Assembly: GCA_963810485.1 (NCBI GenBank)
Contig: CAWENQ010000003.1
Location: 186,001-250,000 of the forward strand
Source of the DNA: DATKFM01 sp963810485
Lineage (GTDB): Bacteria > Pseudomonadota > Alphaproteobacteria > Dongiales > Dongiaceae
Length of the DNA stretch: 64,000 nucleotides
Reading direction: 5' to 3'
Position numbers and translations under genes: made by a program. The notes beneath the pieces were generated by a model, which saw nothing but the letters and a program-made list of their open reading frames with translations, searched no databases and was not told the origin of the DNA. This document shows, piece after piece, positions 6,466-15,670 of the stretch. Numbering within the stretch: position 1 is the first letter of the stretch; every line of letters starts with the position of its first letter.

Positions 6466-9400
6466 ATGGGGATCCTGCGGAACTTCTCAATCCGAACCAA
6501 GGCGACGGTCACGATCGTGCTCGTCAGCACGGCGGTGCTTACCCTCGCCTTGTCCGTCGTTCTCGCGCGTGACTACTTCACGTTCCGCGACGACGAACTC
6601 GACAAGCTGACCACATTGGCCCGCGTTATCAGCGCCAACAGCACGGCAGCAGTCGCGTTCGAGGACCGCGAAGCCGCCCGGGGCGGACTCGGCAAGCTGG
6701 CGACCGATCCGAACCTCAAGGCGGCGTTCATCTGGGCCAACGACGATCTATTCGCATCCTATCTGCGGCCGGGCGAGAGCGGCGCGCAGGCGATGATGGA
6801 CGAGCTGCGCGCCGCCGGCACCATCGACAAGATAATCCGCGACGACCGCAAGGACATGTTCGTCCAGGTGCCGATCTCGCTCGACGGCGAGACGATCGCC
6901 ACCCTGTACATGGTTTCCGATCTCAGCCGCATTCAGGCGCGGCTGCAGGAATACTTCTGGCTGGCGATGGGCGTATTGGGTTCGGCGATCGTCGTCGCCC
7001 TTCTGGTGTCGCTGCTGCTGGGCTTCGTGATCTCCAAGCCGCTGTCCTATCTCAGCAAGACCATGCGCACGATCGAGAAGGAGAAAGACTACCGCCAGCG
7101 CATGAAGAAGCACGGCAACGACGAGATGGGTCAGTTGATCGACAGCTTCAATGCGATGCTGGAGCAGATCCAGCTCCGTGACGAGAAACTGAGCGAGAAC
7201 CGCAATGACCTGGAACAGCAGGTGAAGGCGCGCACCCAGGAATTGGTGCAGACCAACGCCAGCCTCTGGCAGGCGGTCAATGACCTGGAAGAGGCGAAGA
7301 GCAAGGCCGAGGCCGCCAACAAGGCGAAATCCGAGTTCCTGGCGACGGTCAGCCACGAGATCCGCACGCCGCTGAACGGCGTGCTCGGCACCACCGAGAT
7401 TCTGCTGTCGTCGGGCCTGACCGAGAAGCAGCTCCGCTTCGCCCAGATCGTGCATGGATCGGCGAAGACGCTGCTGGCGATCATCAATACCATCCTGGAC
7501 TTCTCCAAGATCGAAGCCGGAAAGGTCGAACTGGAGACCGTCGACTTCAATCCGCGGGAGATCGTTGAAGAGGTGCAGGATCTGTTCCTGGAAGTCGCGG
7601 ACAAGAAGGGCCTGAAATACGAGTCGGTTATTTCACCGAACGTGCCGCAGCAGGTGCGCGGCGACTCCGGTCGTCTGCGCCAGGTACTGACGAATCTGGT
7701 CGGCAATGCGATGAAGTTCACCGAAAAAGGCAAGGTGTCGGTGCGCCTGCAGGTGCAGGAGACCAGCGGCGCCACGGTACTGCTGCGTTTTGAAGTCAAA
7801 GATACCGGTATTGGCATCGATCCCTCGGCGCGGGAGCGCATCTTCGAATCCTTTGCCCAGGCCGATCAATCGACAACGCGCCGCTATGGCGGCACGGGCC
7901 TGGGCCTCACCATCGCCAAGCAGCTCTCGCAGATCATGGGCGGCGGCATCGGCCTGGACAGCCAGATCGGCCAGGGGTCGACATTCTGGTTCACCGTGCG
8001 GCTCGGCTTGGCCGGCGTCTCCGCCGCGCAGGATGAGAAGCGGCGCATGCTCAGCGGCGTGCGGATCATCGTCGTCGATGGCGACGCCGCGGCCCGCGAT
8101 GCCCTGATGTCGCAGCTGGCGGCCCTGGGAATCATCGCCACGGCAACGGGCAATCTGGACGAAGGCCTCACGCTGATGCAATCGGCGGCGCAAAGCGCCA
8201 AGCCTTTCGACGTCGCCTTCATCGATGCCACCAGCGGGCGGCCGGCGGCGCGGCTGGTGCGCGCCATCAGGTCGAACGCAAACACGCAGCCGGTGCGCGT
8301 CGTGCTGATGGGCAATGTCCTGGGCGAACAGGAAGTCAAGGAGCAGGGATTCCCGTCGAACTGCCGGATCCTGTTGCGCCCGTTGCGCCAGTCGGCGCTG
8401 TTCGATTGCCTGTCCGATATCATTCGCGACAAGGTCGAGACCTCGCGCGATCCGCGCGGCGGCATCGCCATGCCGGAACATGCGAAGTTGGCGGCGAACG
8501 CCGGCGCCGAGGTCCGGAAGCCAGGCTGCAAGATCCTGCTGGCCGAAGACAATCCGGTAAATCGCGAAGTGGCCTGCGAGGCGTTGCTGCAGCTCGGCCT
8601 TGAGGTCGAAACCGCCAACGATGGCCGGGAAGCCATCGAAAAATGGAAGACGACCAAGTTCGACCTGATCCTGATGGATTGCCACATGCCGAATTTGGAC
8701 GGCATCGACGCGGCGCGGGAAATCCGCGGCATCGAGCGCTCCAACGGCGTGATCAAGGGCATCCCCATCGTGGCGCTGACCGCCAATGTCCGCGGCGAGG
8801 ACTATGATCGCTGCATGGCGGTCGGCATGAACGACTATCTGACGAAGCCGCTCACCCTCAAGGAACTGGGCGTGTCGCTGTCGCGCTGGCTCGGGGCCAA
8901 TGCCATCCAGCCGATCCCGGAGCGCAGCCCGGTGCGGGAACCCGAGGTGACGCCGCCGACCGAAGATGCATCCGCCGTCAAAGCGGCGGCGCCGGTGCCG
9001 GCCGCGCCCAAGGCGCCTGAGGTTGCGCCCGCTGCTGCTGCGGCCGAACTGCCGCCGGCGCCAGCAATTCCTCGGCCGAAATCCATACTGGACATCGCGC
9101 CCTTCAAGATGCCGTCGTTCGAACTGCCGCCCTTGCCGTCGGCAGCAGCGCCGGCGCCGAATGCGCCGGTTCCGGAACCTGCGGCGCCCGCGTTGGCGCT
9201 TGAGACGCCCGCGCCGCCGCCGGCCGCAGCGCCCGCGCAACCGCCAACCGTCAATTTCATTATGGTGGACGAACCGGAGACGACAGGCCGCGCCCTGGTG
9301 GTAGTGCCGCAGCAATCGCGCGCCGTGGCGACGATCTCCAACGGTCCGGCAGCCGAAGCACCGGCGCCGGCCGAAAATGGGGCCGTGGCGGCGACATCGG

Positions 9401-9949
9401 AACCCCAGATGATCGATGTCACGCCGGCCGTGCCGGCCGACGTCCCGGCGCCAGCAGCCGGCAACGGCCACGCGGAGCCCGAAAGCGCCGCGAGCACACC
9501 GGCCGTCGACGTCGCGGTGACGAACGGGAGCATGGATGTGAGCACGCAAGAACTCGGCTGCGGCCGAGGCGATGAAGTCGCTTGATATGGAGACCATCGC
9601 CTATCTGCGCTCCCTGAAGCGCGGCGAGGGACCGTCGGTGCTGGAGCGCGCCATCGGCGTGTATCTGGACACGGCGCCGACCGCGCTCGAGGAACTGCGC
9701 CGCTGCGTTGCGGCGGGCGATGCCTCGGCGGTCTGGCGGATCGCCCATAGCCTAAAGTCGAGCAGTGCGAGTCTGGGTGCGAAGAACCTGGCGCAGCAAA
9801 TGGGCGATATGGAAAGCCGCGCGCGGGAGAACGACCTGAACGAGGCGCCGGCGCATCTCGAGAAGGTGGAATCGGAGTTTAAGAAAGTGAGCACGGCGTT
9901 GACGACAACGCTGCGCGAGGAGAAAGAGTCATGTCGGAAGAGCGCATAG
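6466..9949 (+). CDS. hybrid sensor histidine kinase with two receivers and HPt domain (one-base break at 9550)
   Basis: This inner-membrane sensor has TM1 at residues ~14-36, a periplasmic CHASE8/YfiN-type sensor (FEDREAARGGLGKLATDPNLKAAF near 65-90), TM2 at ~165-190, HAMP, a coiled coil, HisKA with His297 in SHEIRTPLNG, and HATPase_c. A first receiver (Asp587) is degenerate: the usual acidic pair and the final Lys are altered. A second (Asp738 in LILMDCHMP) looks complete. A ~200-residue Pro/Ala-rich linker follows, then an HPt domain with His1094 in AHSLKSS. As given, the frame ends at 9585 and the HPt frame restarts at 9572. Removing one A from GAACTC (9550-9555) fuses them into 1160 residues and creates a GACTC site. 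Confidence 0.85.
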
Positions 9950-11142
9950 GTCCCCCAACGGAGGACGACGGGCTGGGATCGCCCCAGTCGGCGGTGGTTG
10001 TCATCGCCGATGACGATCTCGTCCATCGCCTGCTGATGCGGGAGTCGCTGGAATCGGCCGGCTTCGCCGTCCATGAAGGCGGCGACGGGCTGGAGGCTCT
10101 CGACCTCGTGGACAAGCTCAAGCCGGAGCTGATTTTCCTCGACGCGATGATGCCGCGGGTCGACGGCTTCGCCGCCTGCGTCGAGACGCGCAAGCGCCCC
10201 TATGGCGCCCATGTGCCCGTGCTGATGGTGACCGGCCTGGACGACACAGAGTCCATCGACCGCGCCTACAAGGCCGGCGCCACGGACTTCATCACCAAGC
10301 CGATCAACTGGCCGCTGTTCAATCATCGCGCCCGATTCCTGCTGCGCTATGGCCGCATCCAGCGCAAGCTGCATGAGGCGATGGAGCGGGCGGAGCTGGC
10401 CAGCCGCGCCAAGACGGAGTTCCTGGCGTCGATGAGCCATGAGCTGCGGACGCCGTTGAACGCCATCATCGGCTTCTCCGAAGTATTGAAGCGCGAGCTG
10501 CTAGGCCCCCTGGGACAGGAACGCTACCGCGAATATTCAAAGGACATCAACGAAAGCGGCGTCCATCTGCTGAACCTGATCTCCGACATCCTGGAATATT
10601 CGAAGTCGGAAAGCGGCAAGCTGCGGCTGATCGAGAGCGAGCTCGACCTGACGCAACTGTTGACCTCTTGCATTCGCCAGCTCGGCGCGCGGGCTGAGGT
10701 GGCCGGAGTCACCTTGGGCCGCGACGGCGTCGACCAGACCATCCGGTTCTTCGGTGACGAGCGCAAGCTGCGGCAGGTGTTCCTCAATGTGCTGTCGAAC
10801 GCCATCAAGTTCACGCCGGCCAGCGGCGAAGTTCGCGTGGCGCTGACCCGCGACGACCGCGGCGATGTCCAGATCCGCGTGGCGGACACAGGCATCGGCA
10901 TTGCGCCGGAGGACATGCCCAAGGTGTTTGCCGCCTTCGGCCAGGTGGACAATGCCTGGACCCGCCGCCATGAGGGTGCCGGGCTGGGAATTCCGCTGGC
11001 CAAGGCGATGGTCGAGCTCCATGGCGGCCAGCTCAATGTTGAGAGCAATGTGGGCACCGGCACGGTCGTGACCCTGCGCCTGCCCCGAGACCGCGTCCTG
11101 CGCGGCAATGTGCGTCTGGCGGTGGTCGGCGGCCAGTCCTAA
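9931..11142 (+). CDS. response-regulator histidine kinase (REC-HisKA-HATPase)
   Basis: The 403-aa soluble protein has an N-terminal receiver (VVVIADDDLVHRLLM, phospho-acceptor Asp71 in LIFLDAMMP, MVTGLDD, FITKPINWP), then HisKA with His170 in SMSHELRTPLNAIIGF and an ATPase domain (NVLSNAIKFTP, VADTGIGIAPED, GAGLGIPLAKAMVELHGG). There is no membrane segment. It probably receives phosphate from the HPt domain encoded just upstream; its start overlaps that gene's end by 19 bases, so the two are translated together. The final step is not visible because no DNA-binding or c-di-GMP domain is encoded nearby. Confidence 0.92.
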   Translation: MSEERIGPPTEDDGLGSPQSAVVVIADDDLVHRLLMRESLESAGFAVHEGGDGLEALDLVDKLKPELIFLDAMMPRVDGFAACVETRKRPYGAHVPVLMVTGLDDTESIDRAYKAGATDFITKPINWPLFNHRARFLLRYGRIQRKLHEAMERAELASRAKTEFLASMSHELRTPLNAIIGFSEVLKRELLGPLGQERYREYSKDINESGVHLLNLISDILEYSKSESGKLRLIESELDLTQLLTSCIRQLGARAEVAGVTLGRDGVDQTIRFFGDERKLRQVFLNVLSNAIKFTPASGEVRVALTRDDRGDVQIRVADTGIGIAPEDMPKVFAAFGQVDNAWTRRHEGAGLGIPLAKAMVELHGGQLNVESNVGTGTVVTLRLPRDRVLRGNVRLAVVGGQS

Positions 11143-11172
11143 CAGGGCTATTTACCGTGTTGTTGCAGCGGC

Positions 11173-11193
11173 CGGCTGGCCTTGCCAGCCGGG
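11173..11193 (+). terminator. stem-loop after the signalling operon
   Basis: CCGGCTGG, a five-base loop, then CCAGCCGG form a perfect 8-bp stem 30 bases after the kinase stop. The U tract that follows is poor, so termination may need Rho or be partial. Confidence 0.45.
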
Positions 11194-11281
11194 CGATTTC
11201 CTGTGCTATGATTTTGCTGCGTTGGGCAGATAAGCAACGTCGCTGGTACAAGAATTCTGCGTCAGGGTACGCGTCAACATC

Positions 11282-12508
11282 ATGCTTACAGTCGCTGCGT
11301 TCCGATCGATCATCAGGTCAGGCAGCCTGAAGCTCATTGATAGCCGGGGGCGGACGCATATCCTCGGCGATGGCAGCGCGCCGTCATGCGCGATCCGCCT
11401 GGGCGACCGCTGGCTCGACCACAGCATCGCCTTCAACCCCGCCCTCTATGTCGGCGAGGCTTTCATGGATGGCCGCCTCACGATGGCCGAGGGCCGCCTG
11501 TACGATTTCCTCGATTTGGCGGCGCGCAACATGGCGCATCTCGAAAGCAATCCCTGGTACAGCCTGATCAGCCGCACCGCCAAGCGCATCGGCCAGTATA
11601 ATCCGGTGCACCGGGCCAGGAATAATGTCGCCCATCACTACGATCTCTCGGATCAACTCTACGACCTGTTCCTGGACAAGGACCGGCAATATTCCTGCGC
11701 CTATTTTCTCAATCCGCGCGACAGCATCGAGACAGCGCAGGAAAACAAGAAGCGCCATATCGCGTCGAAGTTGCTGCTGAACCGGCCGCGGTTGAAAGTT
11801 TTGGATATCGGCTCGGGCTGGGGCGGCATGGGGTTGTACCTCGCCAATGAAACCAGCGCCGACATTACTGGCGTCACGCTCAGCGTCGAACAGCATAGGA
11901 TCAGCGAGGAGCGCGCGGCTGCGGCCGGCCTGCGTGACCGCGTGCGGTTCCATCTCCGCGACTACCGCGAGGAGGCGGGCCGCTATGACCGCATCGTTTC
12001 CGTGGGCATGTTCGAGCATGTCGGCCCGTCGAATTACCGCGAGTTCTTCCGCAAGCTGAAGGACCTGCTGGCGGATGACGGCGTCGCGCTATTGCATTCC
12101 ATCGGGCGGATGGAGCCGCCGGGCGGCATGAATCCCTGGATCCGGAAGTACATCTTCCCGGGCGGCTATACACCCGCTCTCTCCGAAGTCTTTGAGGCAG
12201 TGCAGGACACCGGCCTGTGGGTGACGGACCTGGAAATCCTGCGCCTGCACTATGCGGAGACGTTGCGCGCCTGGCGGGAACGCTTCGAAGCGAACCGCGA
12301 CAAGATCCGCGCTCTTTACGACGAGCGCTTTTGCCGCATGTGGGAGTTCTATCTCGTGGGTTGCGAGGTTTCGTTCCGCTACATGAACCAGATGGTCTTC
12401 CAGATGCAGATCGCCAAGCAGCCGCAGGCGGTGCCGATGACGCGCGACTACATGTACGAGTTGGAGCAGGCGGCCAGGCAATCCCAGGCTCGGCGCGCTG
12501 CCGAATAG
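11282..12508 (+). CDS. cfa: cyclopropane-fatty-acyl-phospholipid synthase
   Basis: The 408-aa enzyme transfers a methylene group from S-adenosylmethionine to double bonds of membrane phospholipid acyl chains. The N-terminal lipid-binding part is at residues 1-110, followed by the family motif NNVAHHYDLSDQLYDLFLD, then the SAM site VLDIGSGWGGMGLYLA near 170-185, the SVGMFEHVG loop near 240, and the bicarbonate/active-site segments YIFPGGYTP and LHYAETLRAWRERF. All the usual landmarks are present and length matches the family. It stands alone between a stem-loop and a long AT-rich gap, so it is probably a single transcription unit. Such enzymes often respond to stationary phase, but no promoter element is clear here. 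Confidence 0.93.
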   Translation: MLTVAAFRSIIRSGSLKLIDSRGRTHILGDGSAPSCAIRLGDRWLDHSIAFNPALYVGEAFMDGRLTMAEGRLYDFLDLAARNMAHLESNPWYSLISRTAKRIGQYNPVHRARNNVAHHYDLSDQLYDLFLDKDRQYSCAYFLNPRDSIETAQENKKRHIASKLLLNRPRLKVLDIGSGWGGMGLYLANETSADITGVTLSVEQHRISEERAAAAGLRDRVRFHLRDYREEAGRYDRIVSVGMFEHVGPSNYREFFRKLKDLLADDGVALLHSIGRMEPPGGMNPWIRKYIFPGGYTPALSEVFEAVQDTGLWVTDLEILRLHYAETLRAWRERFEANRDKIRALYDERFCRMWEFYLVGCEVSFRYMNQMVFQMQIAKQPQAVPMTRDYMYELEQAARQSQARRAAE

Positions 12509-12902
12509 GGCGGCGAGTTATTGCAGGATGGCCCTGACCGGTTTCTCGCCTGCTTTCATTTATATACAGAAAAATCAAGTACTTAAATTAAAGCCAACGG
12601 TCCTGTGCCGCGAACCAGCCGATCAATTTTAGCCGGTTTGTGACAGCCGCCACAGTCGTGGTTAATCGGCCGCCCTACCTCTTATGGCATCGAAACCGTG
12701 AAATCCGCCGCCGGTTCAGCTTCCCGGGATGAGACAGGAGAACATTGCTGTTGGGGGACGGCATTATCGCAGTCGCGGCGTCGGATCGAACTTGTGAGAA
12801 TGCTCACAGAGCCGGAGTCACCGGCATAGGATCATGACAGCGAGTGTTCCGGCTGCATCCGGATTGGTTTGGGATCAAGATGCATCCGGGGAAAGGACTG
12901 AG
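12509..12902. other. intergenic region with AT-rich stretch
   Basis: No gene is seen in these ~390 bases. A distinctly AT-rich run from about 12555 to 12600 lies just after cfa, and a likely promoter for the Sel1 gene lies further on; an AGGA ribosome-binding site sits at about 12893-12896. In-frame codons from 12834 exist but lack a ribosome-binding site and would place residues before the signal peptide. Confidence 0.4.
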
Positions 12903-13577
12903 ATGCGCGGCAATTTGCTGACCATCCTGACGGCGTCGATGCTGGCCTTCGCGGTATCGGCGGCTTCGGCCGAGTCCAAGGGCGACAACGCCTACAACCA
13001 CGGTGATTTTGCCGGTGCGATGGTCGAATGGCAGCAGGTGGCCCAGGCCGGCGACGCAACGGCGTCCTACCGGATCGGCCAGCTCTATCGCCGTGGTGAA
13101 GGGCTGCGCTACCGCGACTTCGAGAAGGCCGTCTACTGGTATCAGCGTGCCGCGAGCCGGGGGCATGTGCCGGCACAATACGAGATCGCGCGGCTTCAGT
13201 TCGAGAGCCTCGTTGTCCCCCGTGGCATCGATGAGATGATGTTCTGGCTCTGGCGCGCCGCGCTCAGCGGCCACGCCGAGTCCCAGGTCATGCTGGGCGT
13301 GGTCTATGAGTATGGCGAGCCGAGCGTGGCCGAAAATTATACGGAAGCCTTGAAGTGGTATCTCATCGCGGCGAAGTCAGGCACACCCAAGCTACAGGCG
13401 CGGGCACAGAAGCTTGCCGACCGCGTCAGCGCCAGGATGACTCCCGAGCAGATCGACACCGCGCGCTGGCTGGCCAGCGAGTGGGCGATGAACGATATGC
13501 TCCTTGTCGCCGAAGCCTATGGCGTTGCAGGCGTAAGCCGCAGCAACCGGCCGTCCTCGCTATCGGTCAGCAAGTAG
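12903..13577 (+). CDS. secreted Sel1-repeat protein
   Basis: The 224-aa protein begins with a signal peptide (MRGNLLTILTASMLAFAVSAASA) and carries Sel1/TPR-type repeats, for example ASYRIGQLYRRGEG, FEKAVYWYQRAASRG, HAESQVMLGVVYEYG, YTEALKWYLIAAKSG, at residues ~45-165. Sel1 repeats mediate protein contacts, often in envelope or signalling complexes; the partner here is unknown. The start at 12903 was chosen for its signal peptide and AGGA site. Its last 61 bases overlap the end of the sugar dehydrogenase gene on the opposite strand, and the C-terminal tail (SRSNRPSSLSVSK) looks like read-through of that overlap. Confidence 0.75.
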   Translation: MRGNLLTILTASMLAFAVSAASAESKGDNAYNHGDFAGAMVEWQQVAQAGDATASYRIGQLYRRGEGLRYRDFEKAVYWYQRAASRGHVPAQYEIARLQFESLVVPRGIDEMMFWLWRAALSGHAESQVMLGVVYEYGEPSVAENYTEALKWYLIAAKSGTPKLQARAQKLADRVSARMTPEQIDTARWLASEWAMNDMLLVAEAYGVAGVSRSNRPSSLSVSK

Positions 13578-14644
13578 ATCAAGCCATCCGGGCCTTGCCG
13601 CACATCGCGGATGCGCTCGCCGAGATCCTCGAGCAGCCTCTCTTCATGCGTGACGCTCGCGCCGTCAAGTTCGAGACGCACAAGCAGTTCGTAGCCAAGC
13701 GCGCCGACGAACAGATTTCCTTTCCACTGCGGAAAATCATCGCCCGTATAGAAAGCCATGCCTGAGGGCGCGATCGACGGATCCCAGTAGTAGATCGGCT
13801 GCTCCATGCCGGGCTTTGCCGTCCCTTCGCCGATTGAGGCACCGGAATAATCCTTGCCGAAGGTAATCACGGGCCAGCCATAGTTCTTTCCCGCCTGCGG
13901 GATGTTCAGTTCGTCGCCGCCGCGGGCGCCATGCTCGATGGTCCAGAGAATGCCGGTTTCCGGATGCAAGGCCGCGCCCTGCAAGTTGCGGTGGCCGTAG
14001 GACCAAATCTCGCGGCGCGCATCGTCGGTGCCGACGAACGGGTTATCCTCGGGGATGCTGCCGTCGCTGTTGATGCGGATCAGCTTGCCCAGATGCACGC
14101 CCAGGTTCTGCGCCTCATCGCGCTTGCCCCGGTCGCCGGTGGTGATGAAAAGCTTGCCGTCGGGAGCGAACACCAGGCGCGAGCCGAAATGCTGCCCGGC
14201 GTTCCGCTTGGGCGTCTGTTGGAAGATGACTTTGAGATCCGCCAGGCTGTTGCCGTCCAGCCGCGCCCGCGCCACCGCTGTGCCGCCGCCTCCCGGACCC
14301 GGCTCGGCATAGGAGAGATAGATAAGGTTGTTGCTTGAGAATGCGGGATCGAGTGCGACATCCAGCAACCCGCCCTGGCCGCGCGCGAAGACCCTGGGCA
14401 CGCCCTTGATCGGCGGCGATTTCGTTCCGTCAGCCGAAACGATCCGCAGCTTCCCCGGCCGTTCGGTGACGAGCATGCGGCCATCCGGCAGGAACGCCAG
14501 ACTCCAAGGATGCTCCAAGCCTTCCGCCACCGTCTCCACCTGGAATGTGGCTTTCTCGGATTTGTAGGTTTCGGCGGCCGCCGGCCCGGCGGGCAGCGCA
14601 AGAGCGCACAGAAGTGTCAAAGCCACGGGGCGGACGAACTGCAT
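13517..14644 (-). CDS. PQQ-dependent soluble aldose sugar dehydrogenase family protein
   Basis: The 375-aa protein has a signal peptide (VALTLLCALALPAGPAAA) and belongs to the glucose/sorbosone dehydrogenase family (YliI/Asd type), six-bladed propellers that oxidise aldose sugars in the periplasm with PQQ and calcium. Family motifs are in order: GLEHPWSLAFLPDGRMLVTERPG, the catalytic-His segment NAGQHFGSRLVFAPDGKL, TTGDRG, YGHRNLQGAALHP, EHGARGGDELN, NYGWPVITFG and, near the end, IRDVRQGPDGLIYLLTD. No PQQ synthesis genes are in the window. The gene is convergent with, and overlaps, the Sel1 gene. Confidence 0.92.
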   Translation of the reverse strand: MQFVRPVALTLLCALALPAGPAAAETYKSEKATFQVETVAEGLEHPWSLAFLPDGRMLVTERPGKLRIVSADGTKSPPIKGVPRVFARGQGGLLDVALDPAFSSNNLIYLSYAEPGPGGGGTAVARARLDGNSLADLKVIFQQTPKRNAGQHFGSRLVFAPDGKLFITTGDRGKRDEAQNLGVHLGKLIRINSDGSIPEDNPFVGTDDARREIWSYGHRNLQGAALHPETGILWTIEHGARGGDELNIPQAGKNYGWPVITFGKDYSGASIGEGTAKPGMEQPIYYWDPSIAPSGMAFYTGDDFPQWKGNLFVGALGYELLVRLELDGASVTHEERLLEDLGERIRDVRQGPDGLIYLLTDSEDGRLLRLTPATP

Positions 14645-14780
14645 TTGGACCTCTCCACGAAAACTCTCGGACTTTCCGGGATATTGGACTTCCCATGCAG
14701 AATAGGAAGTGGGCGCGCGTTCACGAGCCTGTGCTTACTGCAGGATTGACGCTGCCACCGCCGCCATCGGACCATGACCC

Positions 14781-15578
14781 ATGGCGAATCCGCGGCTCTC
14801 CATAATACTGCTGGTCCTATTGAGCGCCGCCGGATGCGCACAGCGCCCGGTGCCGAGCCATGTCGACGGCCCCGCGATCTGGCAGCGTTCGGTCGCCATA
14901 GCGGAGGGCGAGTGGCAGCGCTTCGGCGGCCAGGTGGTGCATATCCGCGAGAGCGACGGCTCGGAAATTCGGGCCATCGATCCCGTGCGGCTGTGGGAGG
15001 ACGACTACAAGGCCTATGAGCCGCTGCGTGACTATTGGGCGATCGTCGGCATCGACGATTTCGATAGTTGGTCTGACTGCTATTCCGATTTCGGCAAGCG
15101 GTGCCCCTGGCAGCTGCCCTGGTCCGCGGTGTTCATCTCCTATGTTTTGGTCGATGCCGGCGCGCCGCCCTCTGTCTTCGAGCCCGATGCCGAGCATTGG
15201 GACTATGTGCGCTTCCTGATCCGGCGCTCGAAGCAGCCGGACGCGATCTACGAGCCGCGCTTGATCGATGGCTACCGGCCAGTCCCCGGCGACATCATCT
15301 GCAAGACTCGGGCCGGCGCGGACGCGCCTGACGCAGAGGCGCTGATCGCCGACCCCGATCAATTCGGCGGGTCGCTGCCGATGCATTGCGATTTCGTGCT
15401 GGTCAACCACGGTTCGGACGCTGCGCCCGACGGGCTGATCGAGGGCATCGGCGGGAATGTGCTGAACTCGGTGTCCAAGACGATGATCCCTGCCGACCGC
15501 GGCTTGCTGGTTAACGGCCGTGCCGGCAAATGGTTCATCATCCTGCACAACCGTTTTGGGCCCGCTGTTGCATCATGA
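14781..15578 (+). CDS. DUF2272 lipoprotein
   Basis: The 265-aa protein has a lipobox (LLSAAGC, Cys19) after a short hydrophobic signal, so it is probably anchored in the outer membrane. The rest matches DUF2272: ERSVAIAEGEW-like opening (SVAIAEGEWQRFGGQ), PWSAVFISYVLVDAG near residue 115, PVPGDIICKTR near 170, and HCDFVLVNHG near 205. The order of Ser/Cys-containing WSAVFIS and the later His recalls CHAP/NlpC-type amidase folds, but catalytic function is not shown. Divergent from the sugar dehydrogenase gene; a strong terminator follows. Confidence 0.72.
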   Translation: MANPRLSIILLVLLSAAGCAQRPVPSHVDGPAIWQRSVAIAEGEWQRFGGQVVHIRESDGSEIRAIDPVRLWEDDYKAYEPLRDYWAIVGIDDFDSWSDCYSDFGKRCPWQLPWSAVFISYVLVDAGAPPSVFEPDAEHWDYVRFLIRRSKQPDAIYEPRLIDGYRPVPGDIICKTRAGADAPDAEALIADPDQFGGSLPMHCDFVLVNHGSDAAPDGLIEGIGGNVLNSVSKTMIPADRGLLVNGRAGKWFIILHNRFGPAVAS

Positions 15579-15630
15579 AATTGCGACGGCATCATTGAGC
15601 GCGACTGTGCGAGACGGTAAGGTCCGCCGG

Positions 15631-15652
15631 CCCGGCCTCCGGCCGGGTTTTT
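15631..15652 (+). terminator. Rho-independent terminator
   Basis: CCCGGCC, TCC, GGCCGGG form a 7-bp GC stem followed by a run of five T. It lies ~50 bases after the DUF2272 stop and ends that unit before the MttB-family gene. Confidence 0.85.
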
Positions 15653-15670
15653 GTTTGCTCGGAGATCGAG

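Noticed and set aside
9550..9585. Programmed ribosomal frameshifting as the cause of the broken frames
   Set aside because: No slippery heptamer or downstream structure is shared by the nine sites, and six of them share a GANTC motif, pointing to read error instead.
7633..9597. 654-codon frame opposite the hybrid kinase
   Set aside because: Low-complexity Arg/His-rich translation of the kinase's complement; no domain.
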